A stretch of 64,000 nt of DNA from Bin18 sp965200355. GTDB taxonomy: Bacteria > Desulfobacterota > Binatia > Bin18. Of the stretch, positions 25,822 through 34,461 are shown one piece after another. Within the stretch, counting starts at the first letter, position 1, and each line of letters opens with the position of its first letter. Both the position numbers and the translations under genes were made by a program. The notes below the pieces were generated by a model that was not told where the DNA came from, did no database searches, and was given only the letters and a program-made list of their open reading frames with translations. The stretch is from contig OZ241351.1 in assembly GCA_965200355.1 (NCBI GenBank), forward strand, positions 1,860,001 through 1,924,000, written 5' to 3'.

Positions 25822-26880
25822 ATGATCGAATATAAGACCGGCGATATACTGACCGAAAACGCCGAAGCCCTGGTCAACACCGTCAACTGCGTCGGCGTCA
25901 TGGGGCGTGGCATTGCCCTTCAATTCAAGAAAACTTTTCCAGAGAACTTCAAATCTTATGCTGCAGCTTGTAAACGCAAAGAGGTGCAGCCGGGTCGGAT
26001 GTTCGTCTTCGAGACCGGACAGATGTATCCACCACGTTACATCATCAATTTCCCGAGTAAGCGTCACTGGCGGGGCAAGAGCCGCATGGAAGATATTGAG
26101 GCCGGTCTTGCCGCGTTGGCCGAAGAAATTCGGGCGCGTAACATCCGGTCAATTGCTCTCCCACCGCTGGGTAGCGGGCTGGGCGGATTGGATTGGGCCT
26201 GCGTGCGCCCACGTATTGAAGCAACGCTGCGGGAGTTCACTAACCTGAAGGCCGTTGTATTCAAGCCGGGTGGTGCGCCAGCGGATGGAAGAGCCAACCG
26301 CTCGACCGATATACCCCAAATGACCCCAGGGCGAGCCACGTTGGTCGGGCTTATGGAACGCTATCTTCGCGGCTTACTGGACCCGTTCGTGACACTGCTG
26401 GAAGTGCACAAGCTCATGTACTTCATGCAGGCCGCGGGTGAGCCGTTACGGCTCACCTATAAGAAAGGTCCATACGGACCCTATGCCGAGAACCTTCGGC
26501 ACCTGTTGCATAAGATAGAAGGTCATCTGATATCCGGTTATGCCGATGGTGGTGATTCTCCTCACAAGCAATTGGAACTCGTTCCAGGTGCACTTGAAGA
26601 GGCTCACGCCTTTCTCAAAAATAAAGCCGAGACCAAGGGGCGTTTTGAAAAAGTGTCCGATCTTATCGAAGGCTTTGAATCTCCATTCGGCCTGGAACTG
26701 CTGTCCACGGTGCACTGGATCGTCAGCAAGGAGCAGGTCCACACCGTAGGCGACGTAGTGGCGCAGACCTACGCCCGGAACGACCGGAAAAAACAGTTTT
26801 CCCAGCGCCAGATCAAGCTGGCGGTTGACGTACTGTCCAACAAGGGCTGGATCGAAGATTCAGGTCTCCAGGGAAAGTAA
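25822..26880 (+). CDS. darG: DarG macrodomain antitoxin (DNA ADP-ribosyl glycohydrolase)
   Basis: The 352-residue protein has an N-terminal macrodomain (about residues 1-155) with NTVNCVGVMGRGIALQFKK, YIINFPSKRHWRGKS and LPPLGSGLGGLDW, which are the DarG/TARG1-type ADP-ribose-binding and catalytic segments including the Lys. The C-terminal half (from about 170; LMERYLRGLLDPFVTLLEVHKLMYF) is the YBL region that binds DarT. It removes ADP-ribose from thymidine. GGGGAG precedes the start. No stop or shift is found, so it is maintained without its toxin partner. Confidence 0.93.
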   Translation: MIEYKTGDILTENAEALVNTVNCVGVMGRGIALQFKKTFPENFKSYAAACKRKEVQPGRMFVFETGQMYPPRYIINFPSKRHWRGKSRMEDIEAGLAALAEEIRARNIRSIALPPLGSGLGGLDWACVRPRIEATLREFTNLKAVVFKPGGAPADGRANRSTDIPQMTPGRATLVGLMERYLRGLLDPFVTLLEVHKLMYFMQAAGEPLRLTYKKGPYGPYAENLRHLLHKIEGHLISGYADGGDSPHKQLELVPGALEEAHAFLKNKAETKGRFEKVSDLIEGFESPFGLELLSTVHWIVSKEQVHTVGDVVAQTYARNDRKKQFSQRQIKLAVDVLSNKGWIEDSGLQGK

Positions 26881-27119
26881 GGACTGGCCATTGACCACGC
26901 GCACCTGACCTTGCTGTACAGTCTGCCGTATAATGACACTAATCCGAACCTCCAGGCCAAATTCTACACAAACATTTTCTCCGTCACCCGTCAGGTCCAC
27001 TACTCGGACCGCAACCCAAATCTTTCCGGTGGATATGATAGCCGCCCGCATTGCGCCAGACCTGCACCCAGGCTTCGGAGATACGACACCCCCCGTCCCT
27101 CAGCGGGTGAGGGGACCTC

Positions 27120-28277
27120 TCACACACGCATCCCCATGAGGTCTGCAAAGTTCTGTGTATAGAACCGATCCAGGGTTTCCGCGTCCTGTCCTTCGAGCGA
27201 GCGGCCAAAGCGCCCAAGGGGGTCACGGCCACCTTCGGGATGGGGGTAATCGCTGGAGAACATGTACAGGCGTGGGTCAGAGGCATTGATCAGTGCCCCG
27301 ACATCCTCGAACACAAACGGCGTGAAGCGGACCTGATCGATAATCTGCTGGCTGGGGGTGCGCTGTAAGTCTTTGAGCAAAGGTTCGCTCCGACTCCAGA
27401 TGCCGGCAACGAGATCGAGACGGGCCAGCATGGACGGCACCCAACCAGCGCCGAGCTCGATAACCCCGCCGCGCAGTTCGGGAAAGCGTTCCAGCACCCC
27501 GTCTAGCACCATGCTGGACAGGAACTGTTCGGGCAGATGATGCAGGCCCATCATGTCTTTGCTGCGGATGTTCTCACCGCCGCCGAGCCAGTCATTGGGG
27601 AGCGGACGACCGTTATCAAGCCAGCCCGGAGCGACTTTGAGCGTGGCTCCGCCTACGTGCAAGAGGAAGGGGACCTGATGCTCAACAAACCGCGCCCAGA
27701 GGGGATCAAGGACGGTGTGACCGGGCGAGTGCCCGTTGGCTAAGCGATGAGGAATCCACACGGCTTCCAGCCCCAGACTCACCGCATAGTCGAGGTCGGT
27801 GATGGACCGTTCCACATCGTCAATGGGGAGGAGCCCCACACCGACCAAACGCTCGTCCGCACAGAATTCCGCCATGGAGCGGTTATGCGCACGACAGCCG
27901 CCATAGGCAATGTCGGGGGCAATATCTTCACCGAACAGCAGGGAGGTGCTCAGGGAGGAGAAAACAAACTGTTTGGTAAAACCCAAACGGTCAAGCGCCT
28001 CCCGTCGCTCGGAGGCGTCAAAGGCCCCCAGGGCGTCGTAGCCTTTGGGGCCGCTTATCAACGTATCACCGAGGTCTCGCAAGGTCTGCGCTTCGTGTTC
28101 CGGGCGACCATTGGTGACGTAGTGGCTCACATGCCGGGCCAGCACCCCCGCGGCTTCAAAATTAAACGGGGGAAGCTGGTCGGCAACCGCACGGTCAGCG
28201 TGGGCGGTTAAAAAGTCGGGTAACTCCATAATATGGCTGTCTGCGTCAAAAAATGTGCGTCCGGTTGCGTATGGCAT
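27120..28277 (-). CDS. PF04909-type amidohydrolase
   Basis: The 385-residue protein has FFDADSHIMELPDFL at the start (metal motif), LLPIDDVERSITDLDYAV, VPFLLHVGG (His on strand 6 side), VIELGAGWVPSMLARLD and FSSDYPHPEGG with the conserved Asp near the C-terminus. Metal-dependent hydrolysis or decarboxylation is expected, substrate unknown. AAAGGAGTT precedes the ATG. It marks the return to the metabolic backbone after the accessory island and converges with darG. Confidence 0.88.
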   Translation of the reverse strand: MPYATGRTFFDADSHIMELPDFLTAHADRAVADQLPPFNFEAAGVLARHVSHYVTNGRPEHEAQTLRDLGDTLISGPKGYDALGAFDASERREALDRLGFTKQFVFSSLSTSLLFGEDIAPDIAYGGCRAHNRSMAEFCADERLVGVGLLPIDDVERSITDLDYAVSLGLEAVWIPHRLANGHSPGHTVLDPLWARFVEHQVPFLLHVGGATLKVAPGWLDNGRPLPNDWLGGGENIRSKDMMGLHHLPEQFLSSMVLDGVLERFPELRGGVIELGAGWVPSMLARLDLVAGIWSRSEPLLKDLQRTPSQQIIDQVRFTPFVFEDVGALINASDPRLYMFSSDYPHPEGGRDPLGRFGRSLEGQDAETLDRFYTQNFADLMGMRV

Positions 28278-28392
28278 GGGAACTCCTTTAGCTGGACTGG
28301 GTTGGTCAGACCCTTATCAATTTTAGCCAACGGAATCTAGCGAACTCCAGTTGGGCAGACTATAGTGAACGACGCAAACAAGGAGGGAGGCC

Positions 28393-29148
28393 ATGCACCC
28401 ACAGCAGTCTAGCGTAGACCCTTCAGCCCTACCCTGGAAAACCTTGGCCCTTGAGGAGGGGGGAGAAGCCCAGCTTCAGTTTTATCTGACCGGCAGAGAC
28501 GGGGGGCCCGAAGCGATTCGGGCGCAAATCTCGGCCGGCTATACGGTGGAGCCGCATTTTCATTACGCGGCCCAATTTCAGGTGCTGCTTGAAGGGGCAA
28601 TGGCCTTTCCGCTGGTCCGGTTGGACGCGCCGGCCGTGCACTATACGGAACATAACACGCCCTATGGGCCGTTCACGGTCAGCGATGGGCACGATATGCT
28701 GGTATTACATACCAAGCCGGGCGGTGTGGCGGTGATGCGTGATAAGAAACGCCGCTGGCAGGCCAACGTGCGTGGCCGCGAGTGGACGTGTTGCGCGCAT
28801 GAAGTCGCCTGGGAACCGCTGCCGGACTGCCCCACCGCCCGCCGCAAGGTGCTGATTCCGGCGCGCTTCGGCCCCACCGCCGAACTCGTAGAGTTCTCAT
28901 CTGGGACGGAGTTTATCCCCCCTGTCCCAGAATATGGTGGCTATGAAGTCGTCTACTCGGGCACCGTCAATATTGCCGGCAAACACTGCGGGCCAAAGGC
29001 GCTCCGTTTTATCCCCGCCGGAGAACAGGCTGCTGCCCTCCAAGCTGGTCCTGACGGTGTAGTTATGATTTTTCTGCGCTTTGACCAGGATGCCAACTAT
29101 AGCGAGGCTGGCAGTACGGAAGAGGCGATTACCCGGATGGAGCAGTGA
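28393..29148 (+). CDS. Two-domain cupin protein
   Basis: The 251-residue protein has one cupin half with TVEPHFHYAAQFQVLLEGAM, giving the HxH...G metal motif, and a weaker second half (from about 150) with PEYGGYEVVYSGTVN and KALRFIPAGEQ. Bicupins can be dioxygenases, isomerases or sensors. AAGGAGGGAGG precedes the ATG. It is followed 25 bp on by an OsmC gene. Function not assigned beyond the fold. Confidence 0.75.
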   Translation: MHPQQSSVDPSALPWKTLALEEGGEAQLQFYLTGRDGGPEAIRAQISAGYTVEPHFHYAAQFQVLLEGAMAFPLVRLDAPAVHYTEHNTPYGPFTVSDGHDMLVLHTKPGGVAVMRDKKRRWQANVRGREWTCCAHEVAWEPLPDCPTARRKVLIPARFGPTAELVEFSSGTEFIPPVPEYGGYEVVYSGTVNIAGKHCGPKALRFIPAGEQAAALQAGPDGVVMIFLRFDQDANYSEAGSTEEAITRMEQ

Positions 29149-29173
29149 ACAAGCAAGAAGGAGAACGAAGACC

Positions 29174-29680
29174 ATGAAAGCAGAAGAACTCCGCACCCTC
29201 CAAGCCCCGCTCAAGAGTCTCTACACAGACGCCCCGGAAAAGGCGGTGGTGACCCTGAATGCCGAAGGACGGATTGGCGAAGGTCTGACCTGCCGGGTTG
29301 AAACGGGTAAGGCCCTGGTCGAAGCTGGGCTGCACCCGGCAACGGGTGGGGACGGGCTGGCCGCCTGCTCTGGGGATATGTTGCTGGAGGCCCTTGTGGC
29401 GTGTGCCGGCGTGACCCTGCAAGCGGTGTCTACGGCGCTCGGAGTGGCGCTGCGAGATGGGAAGGTGGTCGCAGAAGGTGACCTGGATTTCCGGGGGACT
29501 CTTGGCGTTTCAAAAGAAGCGCCGGTCGGCTTTCGTGATATTCGCCTCCGATTTGACCTGGACACGGACGCCGACGCAGAACAGTTGGCAACCCTGATTC
29601 GTCTGACCGAACGCTACTGTGTCGTTTTCCAGACCATCCAGCAGACCCCTGACCTCAGCGTCTCGTATACCGTGGTCTGA
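29174..29680 (+). CDS. OsmC-family protein
   Basis: The 168-residue protein has the OsmC/Ohr architecture: a Gly-rich first half (GLHPATGGDGLAACSGDMLLEALVACAGVTLQAV) with the family Cys before the long helix, and the late LTERYCVVFQTI with the second conserved Cys. Members reduce organic hydroperoxides by a two-Cys mechanism or have no known role; here the helix Cys is ACAG. AAGGAG lies upstream of the ATG at 29174. Probably co-transcribed with the cupin gene. Confidence 0.85.
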   Translation: MKAEELRTLQAPLKSLYTDAPEKAVVTLNAEGRIGEGLTCRVETGKALVEAGLHPATGGDGLAACSGDMLLEALVACAGVTLQAVSTALGVALRDGKVVAEGDLDFRGTLGVSKEAPVGFRDIRLRFDLDTDADAEQLATLIRLTERYCVVFQTIQQTPDLSVSYTVV

Positions 29681-29700
29681 GGGGGGCCGACGGCCAGCTT

Positions 29701-30300
29701 GTGAATGGAATGGAGACGCTCCGCTATTATGTGGCGCTCCTCACGCTGGTGACCTTTATTCCAGGCATCTTGTTCTGGCCGTTTGCTCACGGTCTGGTTC
29801 ATAGTTGGCGACAGCTTGGACTTGCGCGCTCGTACTCCGTGCTCGGGGCGCTGCTCATTGTCATCGGCGCTGGCGTCTTTGTGCTGCGGCAAGCACTGCT
29901 GGCCGTAGAGTTCGGCCCTCCCGGCTGGTTCGGCTTGCCGGCCTTGCTGTGCTGTGGGGCAGCCCTGGTGGTCGAAGTGCAGTGTCGAAAACACCTGACC
30001 TTCCGCACCTTGGTCGGTATTCCTGAACTGTCACCTCGGCCGGCCGGTCAGCCTTTGTTGGACCAGGGCATCTATGCGCGGGTGCGGCATCCGCGCTATG
30101 TTGCTGTGCTCCTGAGTGTTTTTGCTGTTGCGCTTTTTACGAACTATCTGGCGGTGTACTTCCTGTGTCCTCTCGCCTGTCTTACGCTGTATGGCATTAC
30201 GTTGATGGAAGAACGCGAGTTGGTCGAACGCTTTGGGCCGGCATACCAGCAGTACCAGCAGCAGGTGCCGCGTTTTGTTCCCAGGATGCCCAAGCGGTAA
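29701..30300 (+). CDS. Isoprenylcysteine carboxyl methyltransferase-like membrane protein
   Basis: The 199-residue protein has about five hydrophobic segments and ends with GIYARVRHPRYVAVLLSVF, then EERELVERFGPAYQQYQQQVPRFVPR, the cofactor-binding and C-terminal signature shared by ICMT, PEMT and related bacterial membrane methyltransferases. Bacterial members often lack a known substrate. The GTG at 29701 or ATG at 29710 may be the start; no strong ribosome site separates them. Confidence 0.85.
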   Translation: MNGMETLRYYVALLTLVTFIPGILFWPFAHGLVHSWRQLGLARSYSVLGALLIVIGAGVFVLRQALLAVEFGPPGWFGLPALLCCGAALVVEVQCRKHLTFRTLVGIPELSPRPAGQPLLDQGIYARVRHPRYVAVLLSVFAVALFTNYLAVYFLCPLACLTLYGITLMEERELVERFGPAYQQYQQQVPRFVPRMPKR

Positions 30301-30311
30301 GGGAGAGAACG

Positions 30312-30362
30312 ATGGAAAAGTCGGTGCAATTCTACACAGAATGGTCTGAAACCCATCTTTAA
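30312..30362 (+). other. Possible 16-residue reading frame or gene-head remnant
   Basis: GGGAGAG precedes an ATG that encodes EKSVQFYTEWSETHL and stops, 12 bp before the next gene. It may be a leader peptide or a truncated gene start. No family can be named from 16 residues. Confidence 0.3.
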
Positions 30363-30374
30363 CCAGGAAACCGT

Positions 30375-30863
30375 ATGCGTCAGGCCCGGTGGGATATTGT
30401 ACTCTTCCTCATGCTTGGCTTTTGTCTGGTGTGCACGGCACCGGTGTCATCTCAGGAGTGGGGTAAGGTTTTTAATCCGTATACGGGTCAGTGGGAAGAC
30501 CTGAACCCGCCCGCCCCTGCCCCCCCATCAACGCCTCAGTCTGAGACGGCTCCCGTGGAAGTCCTGAAGCGTTCCCCCGCCCCGGCGGCAGCACCCGCGG
30601 AAGCCCCGCCCCCGGAACCGGACTACACGACTGAGGAAGCGGCCCTGCAAATACTGCAACACGAACCGGATGAGGCCGCCAAGTGGGTATATGAACAACC
30701 GGACTGTCCGAGCATGTACTATCTCAAATCGCTGACCGGAGAAGATGTGTGTGCCAATCCCTTTGGAGACGATGTTGCTGTCAGTTGTCCCGATGGAGCG
30801 CAACTTGTGACCGACTATCATTCCGCTGGAAGTGACGCCTGCCGGAGTGAGCGGCCTTTTTAA
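30375..30863 (+). CDS. Secreted Pro/Ala-rich hypothetical protein
   Basis: The 162-residue protein has a Sec signal peptide (hydrophobic VLFLMLGFCLVCTAPV, likely cut after SSQ region). A Pro/Ala linker occupies about residues 50-85. The C-terminal part has four Cys (QPDCPSMYY, GEDVCANPF, VSCPDG, SDACRSE), suggesting a small disulphide-bonded domain in the periplasm. No family recognised. It precedes the YbaK-like gene by 40 bp. Confidence 0.72.
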   Translation: MRQARWDIVLFLMLGFCLVCTAPVSSQEWGKVFNPYTGQWEDLNPPAPAPPSTPQSETAPVEVLKRSPAPAAAPAEAPPPEPDYTTEEAALQILQHEPDEAAKWVYEQPDCPSMYYLKSLTGEDVCANPFGDDVAVSCPDGAQLVTDYHSAGSDACRSERPF

Positions 30864-30903
30864 GCGACGCCTGTGCGGTGGTGCGCAAGGAGGACGGTGG
30901 AGG

Positions 30904-31410
30904 ATGACGGCTTCGGAACACCACGTTATTGACGCGCTCGAAGCACTCGGGCTGCCTTTTGAGCGGATAAGCATAGACCCGGCCCACGCCGATACCGCCG
31001 TGTTTTGCGCTCGGTATGGCTATCCGCCGGAAACGTCCGGCAACACGATTATTGTGGCGTCCAAGAAAGCGCCCAAAAAGTTTGTCGCCTGTGTCGTCCT
31101 GGCCACCACCCAGCTCGATGTGAACAAACGGGTGCGTAAGCTTATGGGGGTGTCCAAGGCGTCGTTTGCCTCGGCCGAGGAGATGCACGCGCTGACGGGC
31201 ATGGAAGTTGGCGGCGTGACGCCGTTTGCGCTGCCGGCGGCGCTGCCCTTATACGTTGATAGCCGGGTGATGGCGCTGGAAACTGTCATCTTGGGGGGTG
31301 GCGGGCGGAGTCTCAAAATTGGGATTTCACCAGAAGTTTTTCGCAAGCTGGGAGCCGAGATTGTCGGAGATTTAGGGATACAGCGGCCTGTGAGAGCGAC
31401 ACCAGCGTAG
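30904..31410 (+). CDS. YbaK/EbsC-family aminoacyl-tRNA deacylase
   Basis: The 168-residue protein contains NTIIVASKKAPKKFVACVV with the catalytic-type Lys, RVRKLMGVSKASFASAEE, and GVTPFALP, matching the YbaK/ProX editing domain. Such proteins hydrolyse mischarged tRNA, e.g. Cys-tRNA-Pro. The ATG at 30904 follows GGTGGAGG. Specificity cannot be decided from sequence. Confidence 0.88.
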   Translation: MTASEHHVIDALEALGLPFERISIDPAHADTAVFCARYGYPPETSGNTIIVASKKAPKKFVACVVLATTQLDVNKRVRKLMGVSKASFASAEEMHALTGMEVGGVTPFALPAALPLYVDSRVMALETVILGGGGRSLKIGISPEVFRKLGAEIVGDLGIQRPVRATPA

Positions 31411-31452
31411 GGCGCAACCCGTCTACACAAACTGAAGAGAGAGGGGGCTCAC

Positions 31453-32340
31453 TTGTCCTCGAAAGCAATGGAATCCAGCCCCACCCTCCGTGTCTTTGAC
31501 GGTGCGGTGGCGATTATCACCGGCGGGGCCTCGGGAATAGGGCGCGCGCTGAGTGAGGCGCTGGGCCGACGTGGGGCGCATATCGTCTTAGCCGACCGTC
31601 AGACCGAGCTTGCCCAAGAGGTCGCGGCTGGCATCCGAGAAAAAGGAGGGCAAGCATCCGAGGTCGGGCTGGACGTGACGGACTTTCCCGCGCTAGACCA
31701 GCTCGTTCAAGCGACGGCCCAGGCGCACGGCCGGCTGGACTATGTGTTCAACAACGCCGGCATCGCGATTGGAGGAGAGGTCCGGGTGTGTCAGCTTGAG
31801 GACTGGGACCGGGTCCTGAACGTCAATCTGCACGGCGTGGTCAACGGGGTGCAGGCGGCCTACCCGGTGATGCTCAAGCAGGGCTACGGCCATATCGTCA
31901 ATACCGCGTCTATGGCTGGCCTGCTGCCCATGCCTATGGCGGTCAGCTATGCGGCAACCAAACATGCGGTTGTCGGTCTTTCCAAATCGCTCCGGGTTGA
32001 AGCCGCGGCGTATGGGGTCCGTGTCAGCGTGCTCTGCCCTGGGTTTATTCGGACGCCCATCCTGTACGGTGGGAAATACGGCAAGAACTTGCAGCCGGTA
32101 CCGCCACAGGTCCAGGAAAAATTCATTCGCCAATACCGGCCCATGGACCCGACGGTGTTTGCCGAAAAAGTGCTGGCCGCCCTTGCGCGGAACAAGCCGC
32201 TGATTATTGTGCCGGGCTGGTGGCGGCTCTTATGGTGGCTCAGTCGCCTCTCACCAGCCTTGGAAGGTGCGCTCGTCCAACGCGGCTATCGGTTGGCGCG
32301 CACGGCCACGCAGCCTGAGACCGGCGCGGCGCGTGGATAA
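31453..32340 (+). CDS. Short-chain dehydrogenase/reductase
   Basis: The 295-residue classical SDR has the NAD(P) motif TGGASGIG at residues 23-30, NNAGIAIGG, NTASMAG with the catalytic Ser and YAATK with Tyr166/Lys170. The start is a TTG placed 6 bases after GAGAGAGGGGG; the next ATG (31468) lacks a ribosome site. Its C-terminus is longer than a minimal SDR and includes a Trp-rich WWRLLWWLSRL, perhaps membrane-associated. Substrate unknown. Confidence 0.9.
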   Translation: MSSKAMESSPTLRVFDGAVAIITGGASGIGRALSEALGRRGAHIVLADRQTELAQEVAAGIREKGGQASEVGLDVTDFPALDQLVQATAQAHGRLDYVFNNAGIAIGGEVRVCQLEDWDRVLNVNLHGVVNGVQAAYPVMLKQGYGHIVNTASMAGLLPMPMAVSYAATKHAVVGLSKSLRVEAAAYGVRVSVLCPGFIRTPILYGGKYGKNLQPVPPQVQEKFIRQYRPMDPTVFAEKVLAALARNKPLIIVPGWWRLLWWLSRLSPALEGALVQRGYRLARTATQPETGAARG

Positions 32341-32423
32341 TAGGCCCGTGTCAGGCGACCGGCTCACCCTCGTTGGGCCGGGATAGTCGGCGGCGACGGG
32401 CGGGCCGGAATAATGTGTAGGTG

Positions 32424-33518
32424 TTACCCCGGCGGCAGGAGCCGGGCGTCTTGGAAGCGTTTGAAGCACGCACGGAAATTGTCCTCGGTATCCAGGCATT
32501 CGTGAAAGCCGGCTTGGCGGAGTTTAATCGTACTCACCAGCATGGGGGGCGGAGCCTGGTCTCGGCTGCCATAACCAAAGGTAAAATCCGCCAGAATAAA
32601 GGACTGCCCCACAAAGTCTTTCAAGCTGGTGGGGGCGCGGAGACCGTACTTCTTGACAATAGCCGCCCACTCGGCTTCATGCGTGGGCATTTCTTCCGCA
32701 AGGCAGCACGGCTCTGGGGGGCCGACCTCCATGCCCAGAGCCTCAGCAATGGCCGGCCATACATTTTGCCATACAAAAACATCACCATTGGTGATATTAA
32801 AAATCTCGTTGTTCGCCCGCTCGGCCAGGACGGCCCACTCACACGCCCGCGCAATCATCCCGGCGTCAATCGCCTCGACCACAAAAGGCGGGCCGCCGGG
32901 GAAGGACAGGGGCTGCCCGGCCTCCTTGCGCAACGCAGCATACACGCCCAGAGCGGGGATAATGTTCATATGGCTGCCCAGCGATTGGCCGAGGATGAGC
33001 TGCGGACGCCAGACGGTCCAGTGCCAGTTTTTCCCGGACTGCCGCTCGCGCAAATAATCTTCCTGTAGAAAATAGAAGTTCTGGTGTTGATGGCGGGGCC
33101 AGCGTTCGCGGGCTGGAACGGGAAAAGGCTCAATATGTACGCCATAGGCTTTGGTCCCCTGGAGCAGGGACACGTGCTGTAGGTTCTGGGCGACGGCTTC
33201 GAGTGGAGAGAAGAGATTATCCAGCATGGCCAGATTGGTTTGCATCTGGTCTTGCTGAAACCAGCCGTCCACGAGTCCCGGTTTTTCGTACAAGGCCGCA
33301 TAGATTAGATGGGTCACGTCCGACATGCGGCCAAAGACTTCCGCGCAACGCGCCGTATCCGTTAGATCGACCGAGATGAGCTCAGCGCCGGCGAGTCCGT
33401 CAGGGATACGACGTGAGACTCCAACCACGCCCCAATCGTCCTGCTGCGCGAAATGCTCAACCGCGGCATAGCCAACCAAACCGGACGCCCCAGCCACCAA
33501 CATCTTTTTCTTGGCCAT
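32424..33518 (-). CDS. PRISE-like (progesterone 5-beta-reductase/iridoid synthase-like) SDR
   Basis: The 364-residue protein has the Rossmann motif VAGASGLVGYA, HVSLLQGTKAYG in the middle, and NFYFLQEDYL, the altered catalytic region of PRISE-type extended SDRs in which Tyr sits in FYxxED rather than YxxxK. The family reduces activated double bonds such as enones using NADPH. GGGGAG precedes the ATG at 33518. Substrate unknown. Confidence 0.85.
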   Translation of the reverse strand: MAKKKMLVAGASGLVGYAAVEHFAQQDDWGVVGVSRRIPDGLAGAELISVDLTDTARCAEVFGRMSDVTHLIYAALYEKPGLVDGWFQQDQMQTNLAMLDNLFSPLEAVAQNLQHVSLLQGTKAYGVHIEPFPVPARERWPRHQHQNFYFLQEDYLRERQSGKNWHWTVWRPQLILGQSLGSHMNIIPALGVYAALRKEAGQPLSFPGGPPFVVEAIDAGMIARACEWAVLAERANNEIFNITNGDVFVWQNVWPAIAEALGMEVGPPEPCCLAEEMPTHEAEWAAIVKKYGLRAPTSLKDFVGQSFILADFTFGYGSRDQAPPPMLVSTIKLRQAGFHECLDTEDNFRACFKRFQDARLLPPG

Positions 33519-33674
33519 CTTGTGCTCCCCTGGAGAAAGGCCAAATCTACTCCGGTGCGGGTCTTGCCGCAAGCGGAGTTTTTTCTCCGGCGTTTTTCTG
33601 CCATGTTGTCATTGATGAGAGCAAACCAAGCCGTATCTCCTTTGAGGATGCACAGCGGAAGACCGGGGCCGCAG

Positions 33675-34442
33675 ATGTCCCGGCGGCAATGGCTGAGACG
33701 GCTTGTCATCAGTCTGGTGTGCTGCTTGCCCCCTGCCGTTTGCGCCGAAGAATCAGCGCGTGAGCAGATTGGCGCGGTGCTGGGCCAGCCGGTGTATAGA
33801 GACCAGCTAACAGCCACCGCCGGCGTTGCGCTCTCGAACGAACTGCATAACTTGTTCAGCCATCCGGTGATGCAGCAGTATCGGGCGGCCCACCGGCAGA
33901 CGCTGCGCCCTACGGAGCGTGAGGTCTCGACCGCGGCGGCGCATTTTGACGGCTGGCATACGGAACGCCTCAAGGCCCAGGACCACCCGCTCAAAGGCCG
34001 CCGGGCAGAGGTCGAACACGCGCTGGCCAAGCCGGGGTTGACCGCGGCGGAGAAACAACGGCTTGAAGACGAACGACAGGCGATTGCTCTCCAGCTCAGA
34101 CCGCCAGGGCGACGTTTTGCCGGCTGGATGGTTGCCAACTGGAAACTCCAGCGTCATTTATACCAGGAATATGGCGGCGGGCGCGTCCTGTGGCAGCAGG
34201 CCGGGCTGGAAGCTTTTGACGCCATGCACACCTGGCTGAAGCAGCGTGAGAAAGCGGGAGATTTTGCCATCTCCGACCCACTTCTGCACGCGCAGTTCTA
34301 CGCCTACTGGACGACCGTGGACCACGGCCCGTCGCTGAGTGACGATCCGCATTTTATTGAGCAGGAATTTCTGAATCCGTATTGGCTGCGGCCGTTTATT
34401 GGCGATTCGCTCCAGAAGAACCTGGAGGCCGCGCCGCGCTGA
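33675..34442 (+). CDS. Secreted SurA-N/peptidyl-prolyl isomerase-like hypothetical protein
   Basis: The 255-residue product starts with an Arg-rich signal peptide (MSRRQWLRRLVISLVCC, cut after PAVCA). The mature protein opens REQIGAVLGQPVYRDQ, resembling the SurA N-terminal strand, and has conserved RFVA-type residues (RRFAGWMVANWKLQRHLY, YGGGRVLWQQAGLEAFDA). This suggests a periplasmic chaperone-like fold without a visible PPIase domain. Earlier in-frame ATGs exist, but this start gives the best signal peptide. Confidence 0.68.
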   Translation: MSRRQWLRRLVISLVCCLPPAVCAEESAREQIGAVLGQPVYRDQLTATAGVALSNELHNLFSHPVMQQYRAAHRQTLRPTEREVSTAAAHFDGWHTERLKAQDHPLKGRRAEVEHALAKPGLTAAEKQRLEDERQAIALQLRPPGRRFAGWMVANWKLQRHLYQEYGGGRVLWQQAGLEAFDAMHTWLKQREKAGDFAISDPLLHAQFYAYWTTVDHGPSLSDDPHFIEQEFLNPYWLRPFIGDSLQKNLEAAPR

Positions 34443-34461
34443 CACGTGCGCTCCATCGGCG

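Noticed and set aside
26881..27119. A second small gene after darG.
   Set aside because: The open frame there has no ribosome site and no family similarity; only a weak hairpin near 27095 is visible between convergent genes.
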